64,000 nt of DNA, taken from JANMEB01 sp041745295 (GTDB lineage: Bacteria; Planctomycetota; Planctomycetia; Pirellulales; Pirellulaceae). The stretch covers positions 30,120-94,119 of the forward strand of contig JBGTJE010000078.1 of the NCBI GenBank assembly GCA_041745295.1, in the 5' to 3' direction. Below, piece by piece: positions 14,858-22,762 of this stretch; positions within the stretch are counted from its first letter, which is position 1; the number at the start of each line of letters is the position of its first letter. A program made the position numbers and the translations under genes. A model generated the notes under the pieces. It had not been told where the DNA came from. It saw only the letters and a program-made list of their open reading frames with translations, and did not search any database.

Positions 14858-16749
14858 TGATGCATGCACACATCACTGAGCCATGCTGCCTCGTCGCGTC
14901 GTTGAATGTGTCGCGAGTATTTGAAATCGGCATGTGGATCGGGCTGTGCGCATTGAGCCTTGCGTTATTGGTTTTAGCGTGGACGCGGTGGGGCAACGTC
15001 AAGACGACGCATAAGTGCATTTGGCTCTCCGTTTTTGCACATGTTTTGCTTGTCTTGTACGCCTACGAAACACGCCTGTTTCTTTCGAGAAATGGGGTCA
15101 ACGGCGGCGAAGCGATCGTGCACGTCACACTCCTCAGTGAATCCGAGGACTCATTCGATGCTCCACTAGACTCGCCAACCGTCCCGGTGCATCCACTATC
15201 ACGCCATACTGAAATCATTCAGCCCGTAGATCTGAAAGCACCACTTCTATTGGAGCCCGTCAGGGCAACGGAAGCATCAGAGCAAGCTGAGTTCGCCGTC
15301 GTCAAGCCATTGCCGATCGAAGCGCCGCCACTGCTTGAATCGCCGGATGACGCGTCTAAACAAACGGATGCTGCGAACGTTGAACCGGCGGCAGTTGCCG
15401 TTGCGCCATCGCAACCGATTCCGATTGCCGACTCTCCTGTCGAGTCGACCGAGGTCTCGCAGACTCCACAGCCAACAGAATCGACCGAGATCGCTGGAGA
15501 GGATTCGTTCGACGAAGGATCCGATCGCGTGACTCTGGGGCCACCACGTCAAACCGCCACTCAATTGATTGCACCATCCCAATCGAGTGACGCACCCCAA
15601 CCGACTCACGCACCCGCATTCCGGACGGCGCGCCCCAGCGCAGTGCAACCGATCGCCGAGATTTATTCCCTGCGAAATCCGGAGCAGCGCCACGGGAATG
15701 CACTCAAACGCGGGGGGAGCGAAGGAACGGAAAAAGCCGTCGAAAGCGCTCTGGAATGGCTCGTTAAACATCAACAGATCGATGGACGCTGGAACCCTCG
15801 AGCGACCGAAGCGGGTCGCGAGTTTCGCGTGCTCGGGCATGACCGGAAGGCCGCGGGGAAAGATGCGGACACGGCCATGACAGGGCTGGCACTGTTGGCG
15901 CTGATGGGGGCCGGACACGATCATTTGACAGGAGAGTACCGCGATAATTTGCGTCGCGGCCTGGAGTTTATTCTGCGGTCGCAAGGCCGCAGCGGGCATC
16001 TGGCCGGCGAGGCAAGTCTCTTTGCGCATATGTACAGTCACGGCATCGCCACGCTAGCCGTCAGCGAAGCACTGGCGCTGACCGGCGATTTGCGGCTGAA
16101 GCCGTTCGTCGATCGGGCGGTCGCTTATTCGCTCGCCGCGCAAGATCCGCGCTCCGGCGGTTGGCGATATCAACCAGGCGAAGAAGGAGACATGAGTCAA
16201 TTCGGTTGGCAAGTGATGGCGCTGAAGAGCGCCCAAATCGGCGGCGCATCCATTCCGACGGCAACCGTGCAGCGGATGCGAGTCTTTTTGGACTTGTGTT
16301 CGTCCGGGCAACATATGGGATTGGCTTCCTATCGGCCGCGGCAAGCGGCTTCGGCCACCATGACCGCCGAAGCGCTGGCCTGTCGATATTTCCTCGGTCA
16401 ATCGGTTGCCGATCGAACTTCCGACGAAGCAGCGGAATTCATTATGCAGCAACCGCCGGGGAGCGGCGAAATCGACTACTATCTTTGGTATTACGCAACC
16501 CTGTCGTTGTACCAAAAAGGTGGTCCTCATTGGGAACATTGGAATCGTCAACTCCAAATGCAACTCTTGGCAACGCAAGTTGAACAAGGAAGCCACGCGG
16601 GTAGTTGGGAGCCCAACGGAAAATGGTGTGGGTACGGTGGTCGCGTTTTTAGCACGGCGCTCGCCGCGATGTGTTTGGAAGTGTATTATCGCTATTTGCC
16701 GACGTTGCGCGAACAAGTTGCCTGGAACGATGGGTCGCGCGAACGATAG
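14857..16749 (+). CDS. Membrane-anchored squalene-cyclase-like toroid protein
   Basis: The product is 630 residues. The start is the ATG overlapping the exbD stop; a second ATG follows directly. Two membrane helices (about 24-42 and 54-71) are followed by a long acidic Pro/Ser/Thr/Glu-rich linker to about residue 285. From about 289 to 625 runs a prenyltransferase/squalene-oxidase-repeat domain: repeated helices with ALEWLVKHQQIDGRW, GLEFILRSQGRSGH, AVAYSLAAQDPRSGGWRY and GSWEPNGKWCGYGGRVFSTALAA. This is the alpha/alpha toroid seen in terpene cyclases and protein prenyltransferases. I do not see the DXDD acid motif of squalene-hopene cyclase, so cyclase activity is doubtful. The build (membrane anchor, extended linker, folded domain) and the coupling to ExbB/ExbD recall TonB, with a toroid in place of the TonB C-terminus. 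The link is inferred from sequence and context. Confidence 0.8.
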   Translation: MMHAHITEPCCLVASLNVSRVFEIGMWIGLCALSLALLVLAWTRWGNVKTTHKCIWLSVFAHVLLVLYAYETRLFLSRNGVNGGEAIVHVTLLSESEDSFDAPLDSPTVPVHPLSRHTEIIQPVDLKAPLLLEPVRATEASEQAEFAVVKPLPIEAPPLLESPDDASKQTDAANVEPAAVAVAPSQPIPIADSPVESTEVSQTPQPTESTEIAGEDSFDEGSDRVTLGPPRQTATQLIAPSQSSDAPQPTHAPAFRTARPSAVQPIAEIYSLRNPEQRHGNALKRGGSEGTEKAVESALEWLVKHQQIDGRWNPRATEAGREFRVLGHDRKAAGKDADTAMTGLALLALMGAGHDHLTGEYRDNLRRGLEFILRSQGRSGHLAGEASLFAHMYSHGIATLAVSEALALTGDLRLKPFVDRAVAYSLAAQDPRSGGWRYQPGEEGDMSQFGWQVMALKSAQIGGASIPTATVQRMRVFLDLCSSGQHMGLASYRPRQAASATMTAEALACRYFLGQSVADRTSDEAAEFIMQQPPGSGEIDYYLWYYATLSLYQKGGPHWEHWNRQLQMQLLATQVEQGSHAGSWEPNGKWCGYGGRVFSTALAAMCLEVYYRYLPTLREQVAWNDGSRER

Positions 16750-16862
16750 CGCAGTGGATCGTTGTGCAAGATTCCTCGGTTTGACAGCAGATTTAGCAGG
16801 GGTACAATGAAACTGGGAATCGTCGACAAGTTCGATACCAATTTCTTTTTAGGGGCGCGTTT

Positions 16863-17042
16863 GTGTTTGGACTGGGATTACCGGAACTGCTCATCGTCGC
16901 CGGCGTTTTTGTTCTGTTGTTCGGTGCCGCGCGTTTGCCGAATTTGATGCGCAACATGGGTCGCAGCATTAACGAGTTCAAAGCTGGTATGAGTGAAAAG
17001 CCTGCCGAGCGCATCGAAGAGTCTCGTGACGCCGAGCGGTAA
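16863..17042 (+). CDS. tatA: TatA/E-like twin-arginine translocase component (short)
   Basis: The product is 59 residues. The GTG start at 16863 is seven bases after AGGGG. The sequence opens VFGLGLPELLIVAGVFVLLFG, then ARLPNLMRNMGRSINEFKAGM: a single N-terminal membrane helix, the hinge FG, then the amphipathic helix with its LP motif, all typical of TatA. The C-terminus is short and charged. TatA forms the pore of the Tat system that exports folded proteins, and several proteins in this window carry Tat-type or Sec-type signals (the amidase at 29070-30722 has SRRGFLAAG). A second TatA-like gene follows 43 bases downstream. Confidence 0.85.
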   Translation: MFGLGLPELLIVAGVFVLLFGAARLPNLMRNMGRSINEFKAGMSEKPAERIEESRDAER

Positions 17043-17085
17043 TCGATTGCGGCGTTCACCATTCGATTAAAGGCTGCAATTCGGA

Positions 17086-17391
17086 ATGTTTGGCGGCATC
17101 GGCTATCAGGAATTACTCGTCATCGGCGTCGTCGCCATATTGCTTTTTGGCAAGCGATTACCGGACGTCGCGCGAACTTGGGGGAGCAGCTATCGCGATT
17201 TTCGTCGCAGTCTGAACGACATCAAAAGCTCGTTCGCCGTCGATCAATATGAGTCGACGAAGCACAAGCGCCCCGCGCTGGACTACGACGATCGTGTCGC
17301 GGATTCGACACCTCGGTTTGTGCCTCCTGCCGAGCTCGAAAGTAATTCCAGCGTTCCAGCGGAGCCGCCGTCCGATGCAAAGGCGATCTGA
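17086..17391 (+). CDS. TatA/B-like twin-arginine translocase component
   Basis: The product is 101 residues. It opens MFGGIGYQELLVIGVVAILLFGKRLPDVARTWG, with the membrane helix at about 4-20, the FGK hinge and the amphipathic helix to about 50. The C-terminal half is a charged, Pro-rich tail. It could be a second TatA or a TatB; the length and the longer tail lean to TatB, but a conserved glutamate in the membrane helix is not decisive. It directly follows the shorter TatA gene on the same strand, so the pair is probably one transcript. No tatC lies in the window. Confidence 0.83.
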   Translation: MFGGIGYQELLVIGVVAILLFGKRLPDVARTWGSSYRDFRRSLNDIKSSFAVDQYESTKHKRPALDYDDRVADSTPRFVPPAELESNSSVPAEPPSDAKAI

Positions 17392-17462
17392 GCTGTGTCT
17401 CAAATCATCGGCCGCCGAGGCGCTTACCCCCGGATTCTGGCCTGAAATCTGGCGATCATGCT

Positions 17463-18311
17463 CTAAGGAACGCCGTTGATCATTATCGCCAGGGCATGCT
17501 GGTAATCATCGAAGTCCCCCTCGACCGCTGTGACGATCACCTCGTCGTCGATCTGGTAAGCGGAACAAACAAAACCATGCGCTGTCGGCAAGTCCGGCTG
17601 CCTCGGAATTTGCTTGGGCAATCCCATCGAGCCATCGACCCGAAACCTAAACTGATAGACGCGAATGCCATTCTCAAAACTCGTCAAATAGCATTCGGTA
17701 TGCCCATAGTCAGTTTGAATAATCAACTTGCGTTTTCCCACAAATACCTCTTCTTGGGCATTCGGACCCGCGGAATTTCGCGAGCTGTTCTTGGCTATTT
17801 GAATCCACACCAGGGACGCTTCGCAAAGCGCGCGTGCGGACGGACTGGATGGAAACGTTGATTGAAACCTGCCCCAGCTCAATACCACGAATACCACGGC
17901 GCTAAGCGTTGCCAGCGAAGCTCCCAGCGCGAGCCAAACGGGGCGCCCTCCCGCGGTTACGTTCATCGATTGCTGGGCAACACCATTCCGAGCCAGCGAC
18001 GGAGTCACGTGGCCATCGTCAAACCTGGACAAATCGATATCCTCGGGGCACACGGCTGTCGGGGCACCCGACTCGCCTGCACCGACCGACCGGAGAATTC
18101 GTTGTTTCAACCCGACGGGAATGGCCCCTTCGTGGAGTGCAACCTGGATCCGCTCGTCCATCCGGCGCATCGCTTGGAGCGCCTCGCGATGTTGTTCCGA
18201 TTCGGCCAACCACGTTCGCAGCGGATGCATCGCTGGTTGAGCCAATTCGAAATCATCGCGACATGAATCGAACAAAGCGCGAATTGAGTCGGGAACTTGG
18301 GGTGAACTCAT
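17463..18311 (-). CDS. Membrane anti-sigma factor (putative)
   Basis: The product is 282 residues with one membrane helix (about 124-146, VWLALGASLATLSAVVFVVLSWG). The N-terminal cytoplasmic part is mostly helical (LRTWLAESEQHREALQAMRRMDERIQVALHEGAIP) and should hold the sigma-binding surface. I do not see the classical HxxxCxxC zinc motif, so it would be an unusual anti-sigma factor. The periplasmic part (about 150-282) is Cys-containing and beta-rich. Its ATG overlaps the stop of the ECF sigma gene by four bases (ATGA), which is the normal arrangement for a sigma/anti-sigma pair and the main support for the call. Confidence 0.72.
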   Translation of the reverse strand: MSSPQVPDSIRALFDSCRDDFELAQPAMHPLRTWLAESEQHREALQAMRRMDERIQVALHEGAIPVGLKQRILRSVGAGESGAPTAVCPEDIDLSRFDDGHVTPSLARNGVAQQSMNVTAGGRPVWLALGASLATLSAVVFVVLSWGRFQSTFPSSPSARALCEASLVWIQIAKNSSRNSAGPNAQEEVFVGKRKLIIQTDYGHTECYLTSFENGIRVYQFRFRVDGSMGLPKQIPRQPDLPTAHGFVCSAYQIDDEVIVTAVEGDFDDYQHALAIMINGVP

Positions 18312-18928
18312 GGCACTTTCTCTCCTGCTGGCTCCTGTGCGGCGATGATCTCGCGCAAGTTTGATTTGCCTCGCGATAAGCGGCTCATGACGGTTCCAAT
18401 CGCGACGTTGACCTTGTCGGCTATCTGTTGGTAGGACAACCCCTCAAAGTAATACATGAGAATGACCTGCTTTTGATGGCAATCCAGCTGATCCAGTGCC
18501 TGTTGCAACGCACTGGCCTCGCCGGGCTCGCGGGCTGTCCGATGGTCGGCAAACCCGTCCAAGTTGAGATCGACAGCCGAAGCGCTGGCGGGACGTTGTC
18601 GACGTTTTTGTTTCAAAAACGTGTTCCGCACAATACTCAGCAGCCAGGCACCTGCCCGCAGCGGATCGCGCAATTGATCGATGTGCTTCTGGGCGAGGAG
18701 AAAAACTTGTTGCGTTATGTCTTCTGCGTCCGCGGCGTTCCCGGTGAAGCGATAGGCATAACGAAAGACGGCGTCCAAGTGTTGTTCCACGAGTCGCTCG
18801 ATCGTGATGACCACGGGATGACCTTCCGGCCCGTCCGTCAGACTTGGTTCAAGTTGGCAAGGATGGGCGTTCATGAGCACTCGATGTTTGCCGCGTCTCG
18901 AAAGCGATTGAGGCGCACCTTCATCCAT
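18308..18928 (-). CDS. ECF-type RNA polymerase sigma factor
   Basis: The product is 206 residues from ATG 18928; ATG 18874 (188 residues) is equally possible, and neither has a clear Shine-Dalgarno. Region 2 is FRYAYRFTGNAADAEDITQQVFL. A linker with LLSIVRNTFLKQKRRQRP follows. Region 4 is QVILMYYFEGLSYQQIADKVNVAIGTVMSRLSRGKSNLRE, with the helix-turn-helix that reads the -35 element. It is translationally coupled to the membrane protein that follows, by a 4-base overlap. Upstream (18929-19293) is unoccupied apart from a broken small gene on the other strand. Confidence 0.88.
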   Translation of the reverse strand: MDEGAPQSLSRRGKHRVLMNAHPCQLEPSLTDGPEGHPVVITIERLVEQHLDAVFRYAYRFTGNAADAEDITQQVFLLAQKHIDQLRDPLRAGAWLLSIVRNTFLKQKRRQRPASASAVDLNLDGFADHRTAREPGEASALQQALDQLDCHQKQVILMYYFEGLSYQQIADKVNVAIGTVMSRLSRGKSNLREIIAAQEPAGEKVP

Positions 18929-19025
18929 TAGAGTCGTTGTCGAACCAAAATATTCCCCCCAAATTCGAAAATTTGCCCAAGTAAACGCCGCAACAACCCC
19001 GGCCAACCTTGCCCGAGGACGCTCT
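18929..19025. other. Spacer upstream of the sigma factor gene
   Basis: Together with the broken gene at 19026-19135 and the terminator, this is a stretch of 365 bases to the next intact gene. It should hold the sigma operon promoter, reading left. No confident boxes seen. Confidence 0.4.
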
Positions 19026-19135
19026 ATGATGCACAATGTGGCCGCTGCGATGTTTGTCGGCTGCAAAAAAAGGCTGAGACGCCGGCGCCGAAAGCGCCCG
19101 CGACTGAGACTCCCAAGGACGAGGCGTCCAAATAG
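19026..19135 (+). pseudogene. Small lipoprotein-like gene with frameshift at an A7 run
   Basis: ATG 19026 or 19029 follows CGAGGAC. Reading begins MMHNVAAAMFVGCKK, ending in a lipobox-like MFVGC. Within the run of seven A's at 19065-19071 the frame is lost. If one more A were present, translation would continue KAETPAPKAPATETPKDEASK and stop at TAG 19133-19135. That tail closely matches the style and the last residues (DASK) of the intact small lipoprotein at 19294-19455, and a rho-independent terminator follows. So it is a real gene that is broken, mis-sequenced, or read by slippage. The signal segment is very short, so the true start may lie elsewhere. Confidence 0.5.
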
Positions 19136-19160
19136 TATTGCCGCCGATTTCTGAATCACC

Positions 19161-19195
19161 AAGGAGCAAACCATCTGGAGTTTGCTCCTTTTTTT
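19161..19195 (+). terminator. Rho-independent terminator
   Basis: Arms AAGGAGCAAAC (19161-19171) and GTTTGCTCCTT (19180-19190) form an 11-bp perfect stem around CATCTGGA, followed by a run of seven T's. It ends the unit containing the frameshifted small gene at 19026-19135. Confidence 0.9.
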
Positions 19196-19293
19196 GTCTA
19201 AATTGTTCGCGGATTCTGTGAGCGCTCCATCCACGGATCCAGCGGGTTCCTCTCTCACGCTGGAATGGACGCAAAAATTTTAAAGGATGAAAC

Positions 19294-19455
19294 ATGTTTG
19301 TAACTCGATGGTTCGCCGTCATGCTGTTAACCGCCGTTTTTGGATTGGGATGCGGTGAAAAGAAACCGGACACGGATCCGTCGGATGCGGAACTGAAGGT
19401 TCCGGATATCGATGGCGGCGATTCGAAAGCCGAAAAAAGCGACGCCTCCAAATAG
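19294..19455 (+). CDS. Small lipoprotein, 53 residues
   Basis: ATG 19294 follows AAAGGA at six bases. The 53-residue product starts MFVTRWFAVMLLTAVFGLGC, a clean lipoprotein signal with lipid site C20. The remainder is a short, highly acidic and lysine-rich tail ending AEKSDASK. No folded domain is visible, so it would be a small membrane-tethered peptide. It shares its C-terminal pattern with the broken gene 160 bases upstream, suggesting a duplicated pair. Such short acidic lipoproteins are common in planctomycete genomes but have no known role. nrdR follows on the same strand after about 90 bases. Confidence 0.68.
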   Translation: MFVTRWFAVMLLTAVFGLGCGEKKPDTDPSDAELKVPDIDGGDSKAEKSDASK

Positions 19456-19548
19456 CGATCGTGGATGTACCGACCGATTCGGATGCGCTTCGCCAATCGG
19501 CTCTGTCGAGCTCCTTTTTTGGGTCGTGCCTGTTGCCCTTCCAACTGT

Positions 19549-20016
19549 ATGAAATGCCCCTTCTGCCGCCGCGACAACGATAAAGTCATTGACTCACGTT
19601 CGGGTGAAGCGGGCTTTGTGACCCGTCGTCGTCGCCACTGCCTGAATTGCGATCGTCGATACACGACGTATGAGCGTATCGCCGAAGTCGATATCAAAGT
19701 TGTCAAGCGAAATGGAACGCGCGAACTATTTCAAACCGATAAGATTCGCAATGGTCTCAAGCGAGCATGTTGGAAACGACCCGTAACTGGTGAACAGCTT
19801 GAATCCCTGATCGCCAAGGTCGAACAGGAGGTCGTCACAAAATTCGAACAGGTCAACGAAATCTCAAGCGTCGAGCTGGGGCAAATCGTCATGGATCAAC
19901 TTTTCGAACTTGACCAGATCGCCTACGTCCGGTTCGCCAGCGTCTACCGGCAGTTTTCCGACGCCCACGATTTTATTGCCGAAGTTCAACAGGTGCTGCG
20001 GCGGCATTCAAACTGA
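19549..20016 (+). CDS. nrdR: Transcriptional repressor NrdR
   Basis: The product is 155 residues, as usual for NrdR. The N-terminal zinc ribbon is MKCPFC (C3/C6) with CLNC (C31/C34) and the basic RRRRH between them. The ATP-cone follows, from about residue 49 (KVVKRNGTRELFQTDKIRNGLKRACWKRP). NrdR senses ATP/dATP and represses ribonucleotide reductase genes. The start at 19549 was chosen because MKCPFC is the invariant opening; a longer open frame upstream has no homology. No reductase genes are in the window. Confidence 0.95.
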   Translation: MKCPFCRRDNDKVIDSRSGEAGFVTRRRRHCLNCDRRYTTYERIAEVDIKVVKRNGTRELFQTDKIRNGLKRACWKRPVTGEQLESLIAKVEQEVVTKFEQVNEISSVELGQIVMDQLFELDQIAYVRFASVYRQFSDAHDFIAEVQQVLRRHSN

Positions 20017-20130
20017 CGATGCATTGTTTTGGCGACGTTGCAGGGTTAGCCGCAATGGTTAGAGTTCAGGCCTTACCCTGCTCCGCGACGCTTCGTACAA
20101 AGACAGCTGGAAAGCTAAACGCGACCATGC

Positions 20131-21054
20131 TTATGCTGCGCGAACCGACGGCCGCTTTTTTTTGCGGGCTGGCTTGTCCTTCCATCGGCGGTGCACCCAC
20201 CAATATTGGCTGGGTTCTTCACGAATCATGGCGGCCAAGCGATCGTTGTACCATTGCGTCAACGACGTTACGCTCTGCAGTGAACGATCCATGGTCAACG
20301 GATCGGCGACCCCCGCCAAGCCAATTTCAAATTGAAAAATCCCGCCGATTCGCCGACAGTAAGTCGCCAGCATCGGAGCGCCCGAGCCCAAGGTAAAGAG
20401 GGCCAATGCTTTATGACATGCAGCTGGACGTCCTAAAAACTCGATCCAAACTCCTTTGGTGCCCGCGTGTTGATCGCCGAGCAACATCAAAATTCGTCCG
20501 GCATCAAGCACGCCCTTTATCTGCGCGGCGCTGCCGTCCTTTGGCAAGATGAATTGCCCTTTGGATTCGCGAAACGCGCGGAGCAAGGTATCGAGATGGG
20601 GATTGTCCAAATCCCGTGCCACTGCATAGCTGGGAAATCCGAACAATCCCATGATCAACGCACCGACCTCAAAGTTCCCAAAATGGCCCGAGACAAAAAC
20701 GAGCGGCCGGGGGTCGAGCAAGTACGTCGACATCAAGCTCATGTCCCGCATTCGAATGAACTTGCGCCAATTGGTTTCATGAATCTTGCGCGGTGCCAGC
20801 GTGATTTCACAAATCAGCAAGCCCAAATGCTCAAACATCTTCCGGGCTGTGTTGCGGCGCTCAGCGTCGCTCATATCGGGAAACGCATGCTGAAGGTTTT
20901 CGTCGATGAGCGCTGCCCGAACGCGAAATACATCGGTCGCGAGATACGCCAACCCGCGCGCAAACCGCTCGCATATGCCCAGCGGCATGATTTGGATGAC
21001 CGCCATCAGCATTCGGACGGCGAGATAAACGGCGAAGTCGCTTATTCGTTTCAA
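20131..21054 (-). CDS. LpxL/HtrB-type lysophospholipid/lipid A acyltransferase
   Basis: The product is 307 residues. An N-terminal membrane segment (about 10-28) is followed by the acyltransferase core. The catalytic HX4E motif HFGNFE is at H124/E129 (after LVFVSG), and later blocks include LGDQHAGTKGVWIEFLGRPA and SQYWWVHRRWKDKP, which are typical of the LpxL/LpxM family. It would transfer a fatty acyl chain to lipid A or a related lipid at the inner membrane. The end is very lysine/arginine-rich. It follows the LhgO gene after about 200 bases on the same strand; a shared transcript is possible but not evident. The true acceptor cannot be told. Confidence 0.87.
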   Translation of the reverse strand: MKRISDFAVYLAVRMLMAVIQIMPLGICERFARGLAYLATDVFRVRAALIDENLQHAFPDMSDAERRNTARKMFEHLGLLICEITLAPRKIHETNWRKFIRMRDMSLMSTYLLDPRPLVFVSGHFGNFEVGALIMGLFGFPSYAVARDLDNPHLDTLLRAFRESKGQFILPKDGSAAQIKGVLDAGRILMLLGDQHAGTKGVWIEFLGRPAACHKALALFTLGSGAPMLATYCRRIGGIFQFEIGLAGVADPLTMDRSLQSVTSLTQWYNDRLAAMIREEPSQYWWVHRRWKDKPARKKKRPSVRAA

Positions 21055-21253
21055 GGTCGGCTCGCAAGGGAAGCCGCGAATTCTCGCAATTCATCGCCGT
21101 TTTGACCAGCCGAAAAAACGCCGAAAAATGTGACGCAATTTCCCTTTTCCAACCCGACGCGTAATTTTGATGTTGCACTAATTTCTGTTCCTGCTCCCCG
21201 AAATTCGACGCTTCGAGTTGCGGTTTTCGCCGAACGCTTCACTTTGAAACCGC

Positions 21254-22456
21254 TCAATTTGCGAATCGCGAAACCAGTCGATCGACGATCAGCTGTCCAA
21301 TATTGAGCGACGCCGTGGCAGCGGGCGAGGGCGCATTGATGATGTTGACCGTCCGTTCGTTTTCCGTGATGTGAAAGTCGTCGACGAACCCGCCGTCGGG
21401 CAAGACTGCTTGGGCCCTCACGCCGGCCGGGGCGGGCGCCAAATCGGCAGATTGAATCTCTGGAATCAGCCGTTGCAGGGCTTTGACAAACGCCCGCTTG
21501 TTCACCGATCGCCACATTTCCGCCATTCCCATCCGCCAGTGTTTCCAAGCCAGCTTGCGAAAACCGCGATAGGTAAGGCTTTCCCAAAGGTCTGCCAAGT
21601 TGATCGTTCCCATCGTGTAACCTTCGCGGGCAAACGCCAACACGGCATTCGGGCCGCACTCCAATCCACCGCCGATCATCCTCGTAAAATGGACACCCAG
21701 AAAAACAAACCGAGGATCGGGAACCGGATAGATCAAATTCTTGCAGAGAAAGCGCCTCTCGGGCCGTACTTCGTAATACTCGCCGCGAAACGGGACGATT
21801 TTTGCTTCGGGGTTGCTTCCACCCAGCTTCGCCACTCGATCGCAATGCAACCCCGCGCAATTGATGACGACGTCGGTTGCGAACGCGCCATGGTTTGTCT
21901 CGGCGACGGTTTCACTGGGCAAATGCCGAATCGCTTGGACACGGCAATCCAACCGAACCCTTCCCCCGCTGCGAGCAATCGACTCACCAAGTTTTTCGCA
22001 AACTTGCCGATAATTCACGATCCCTGCCTCGGGAACGTGAATGGCGCGGATTCCAGCGGCATGCGGTTCCAATTCTTTGAGGCGTTCCGCTGGAATCAAC
22101 TCGCAACGGACCCCGTTGGCCAATCCACGCTCATAAATATTCTGCAGCCACGGCAGTTCGAACTCTTCCGTTGCCACGATGACTTTGCCGCAGATCTCGT
22201 AATCGATTCCCTGTTGTTGACAGAATTGCTGCATCGCGAGCTTGCCATCGCGACAATTCTTCGCTTTCGAAGAGCCGGGCTTGTAGTAGATCCCCGAATG
22301 CAAAACGCCCGAGTTATGGCCCGTTTGATGTTCGGCCAGACGGCGTTCCTTTTCCAAAACTAATAGCATTCGGTTGGGAAACCGTTTCGAAAACTGATAA
22401 GCCGTCGCCAAGCCGACGATCCCGCCACCGATGATGATCGCATCGAATTTCTGCAT
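21254..22456 (-). CDS. lhgO: L-2-hydroxyglutarate oxidase
   Basis: The product is 400 residues. FAD-binding GGGIVG near residues 10-15 is followed by LVLEKE, then EHQTGHNSGVLHSGIYYKPGS, a hallmark of LhgO/L-2-hydroxyglutarate dehydrogenases. Later come VINCAGLHCDRVA, FRGEYYEVRP and VFLGVHFTRMIGGGLECGPNAVLA. It should oxidise L-2-hydroxyglutarate to 2-oxoglutarate. ATG 22456 starts the protein just before the FAD motif; ATG 22483, 9 codons upstream and near a GAGGGAG, is the other candidate. A hairpin with a T-run overlaps this alternative start, at 22475-22516. Confidence 0.9.
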   Translation of the reverse strand: MQKFDAIIIGGGIVGLATAYQFSKRFPNRMLLVLEKERRLAEHQTGHNSGVLHSGIYYKPGSSKAKNCRDGKLAMQQFCQQQGIDYEICGKVIVATEEFELPWLQNIYERGLANGVRCELIPAERLKELEPHAAGIRAIHVPEAGIVNYRQVCEKLGESIARSGGRVRLDCRVQAIRHLPSETVAETNHGAFATDVVINCAGLHCDRVAKLGGSNPEAKIVPFRGEYYEVRPERRFLCKNLIYPVPDPRFVFLGVHFTRMIGGGLECGPNAVLAFAREGYTMGTINLADLWESLTYRGFRKLAWKHWRMGMAEMWRSVNKRAFVKALQRLIPEIQSADLAPAPAGVRAQAVLPDGGFVDDFHITENERTVNIINAPSPAATASLNIGQLIVDRLVSRFAN

Positions 22457-22762
22457 GCTACGCCGCGCAATAAAAAAGGTCATGCATTGTCGCTCCCTCG
22501 TCAACACATGACCTTTGTCCTGAAACGGGACCTCCAGTGTCCCGCCCCTTTCGGCATTGGCTAATAGTCTTATCGAACCGCCCTTGGTGGAAACCGCAGC
22601 CACACGAGCCAAACCCGCTTTTTTCTCAAGGTTTGGTGCGAAATCGACGGCCGGTACGAATTGTGCCGCGCGAAAATTTCAATAAAACCAGTCCGCGAAA
22701 ATCTGCATTCCGTACTAAATAAGTCGCCTGGAAAAACCTTGCGGCCCGCGGTCCCGCCCACC
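22457..22762. other. Spacer between mgtE and lhgO
   Basis: Both flanking genes read leftward. It contains the hairpin at 22475-22516, a smaller hairpin at 22526-22544 (CGGGAC, CTCCAGT, GTCCCG), and no coding frame that looks real. Confidence 0.5.
22475..22516 (-). terminator. Hairpin with T-run in the lhgO leader (terminator or attenuator)
   Basis: On the minus strand, arms AAAGGTCATG and CATGACCTTT (10 bp, perfect) enclose 22 bases and are followed by TTTATT. It lies after mgtE and before the lhgO start chosen at 22456, and it contains the alternative lhgO start at 22483. It could end transcription of the ispG-mgtE unit or attenuate lhgO. Confidence 0.45.

Noticed and set aside
14857..16749. 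Squalene-hopene cyclase
   Set aside because: The toroid repeats are present but the DXDD acid motif is not seen, and the protein has an N-terminal membrane anchor and linker, so a cyclase call is not supported.
21371..22363. 330-residue open frame on the plus strand
   Set aside because: Antisense to lhgO; composition is unlike protein.
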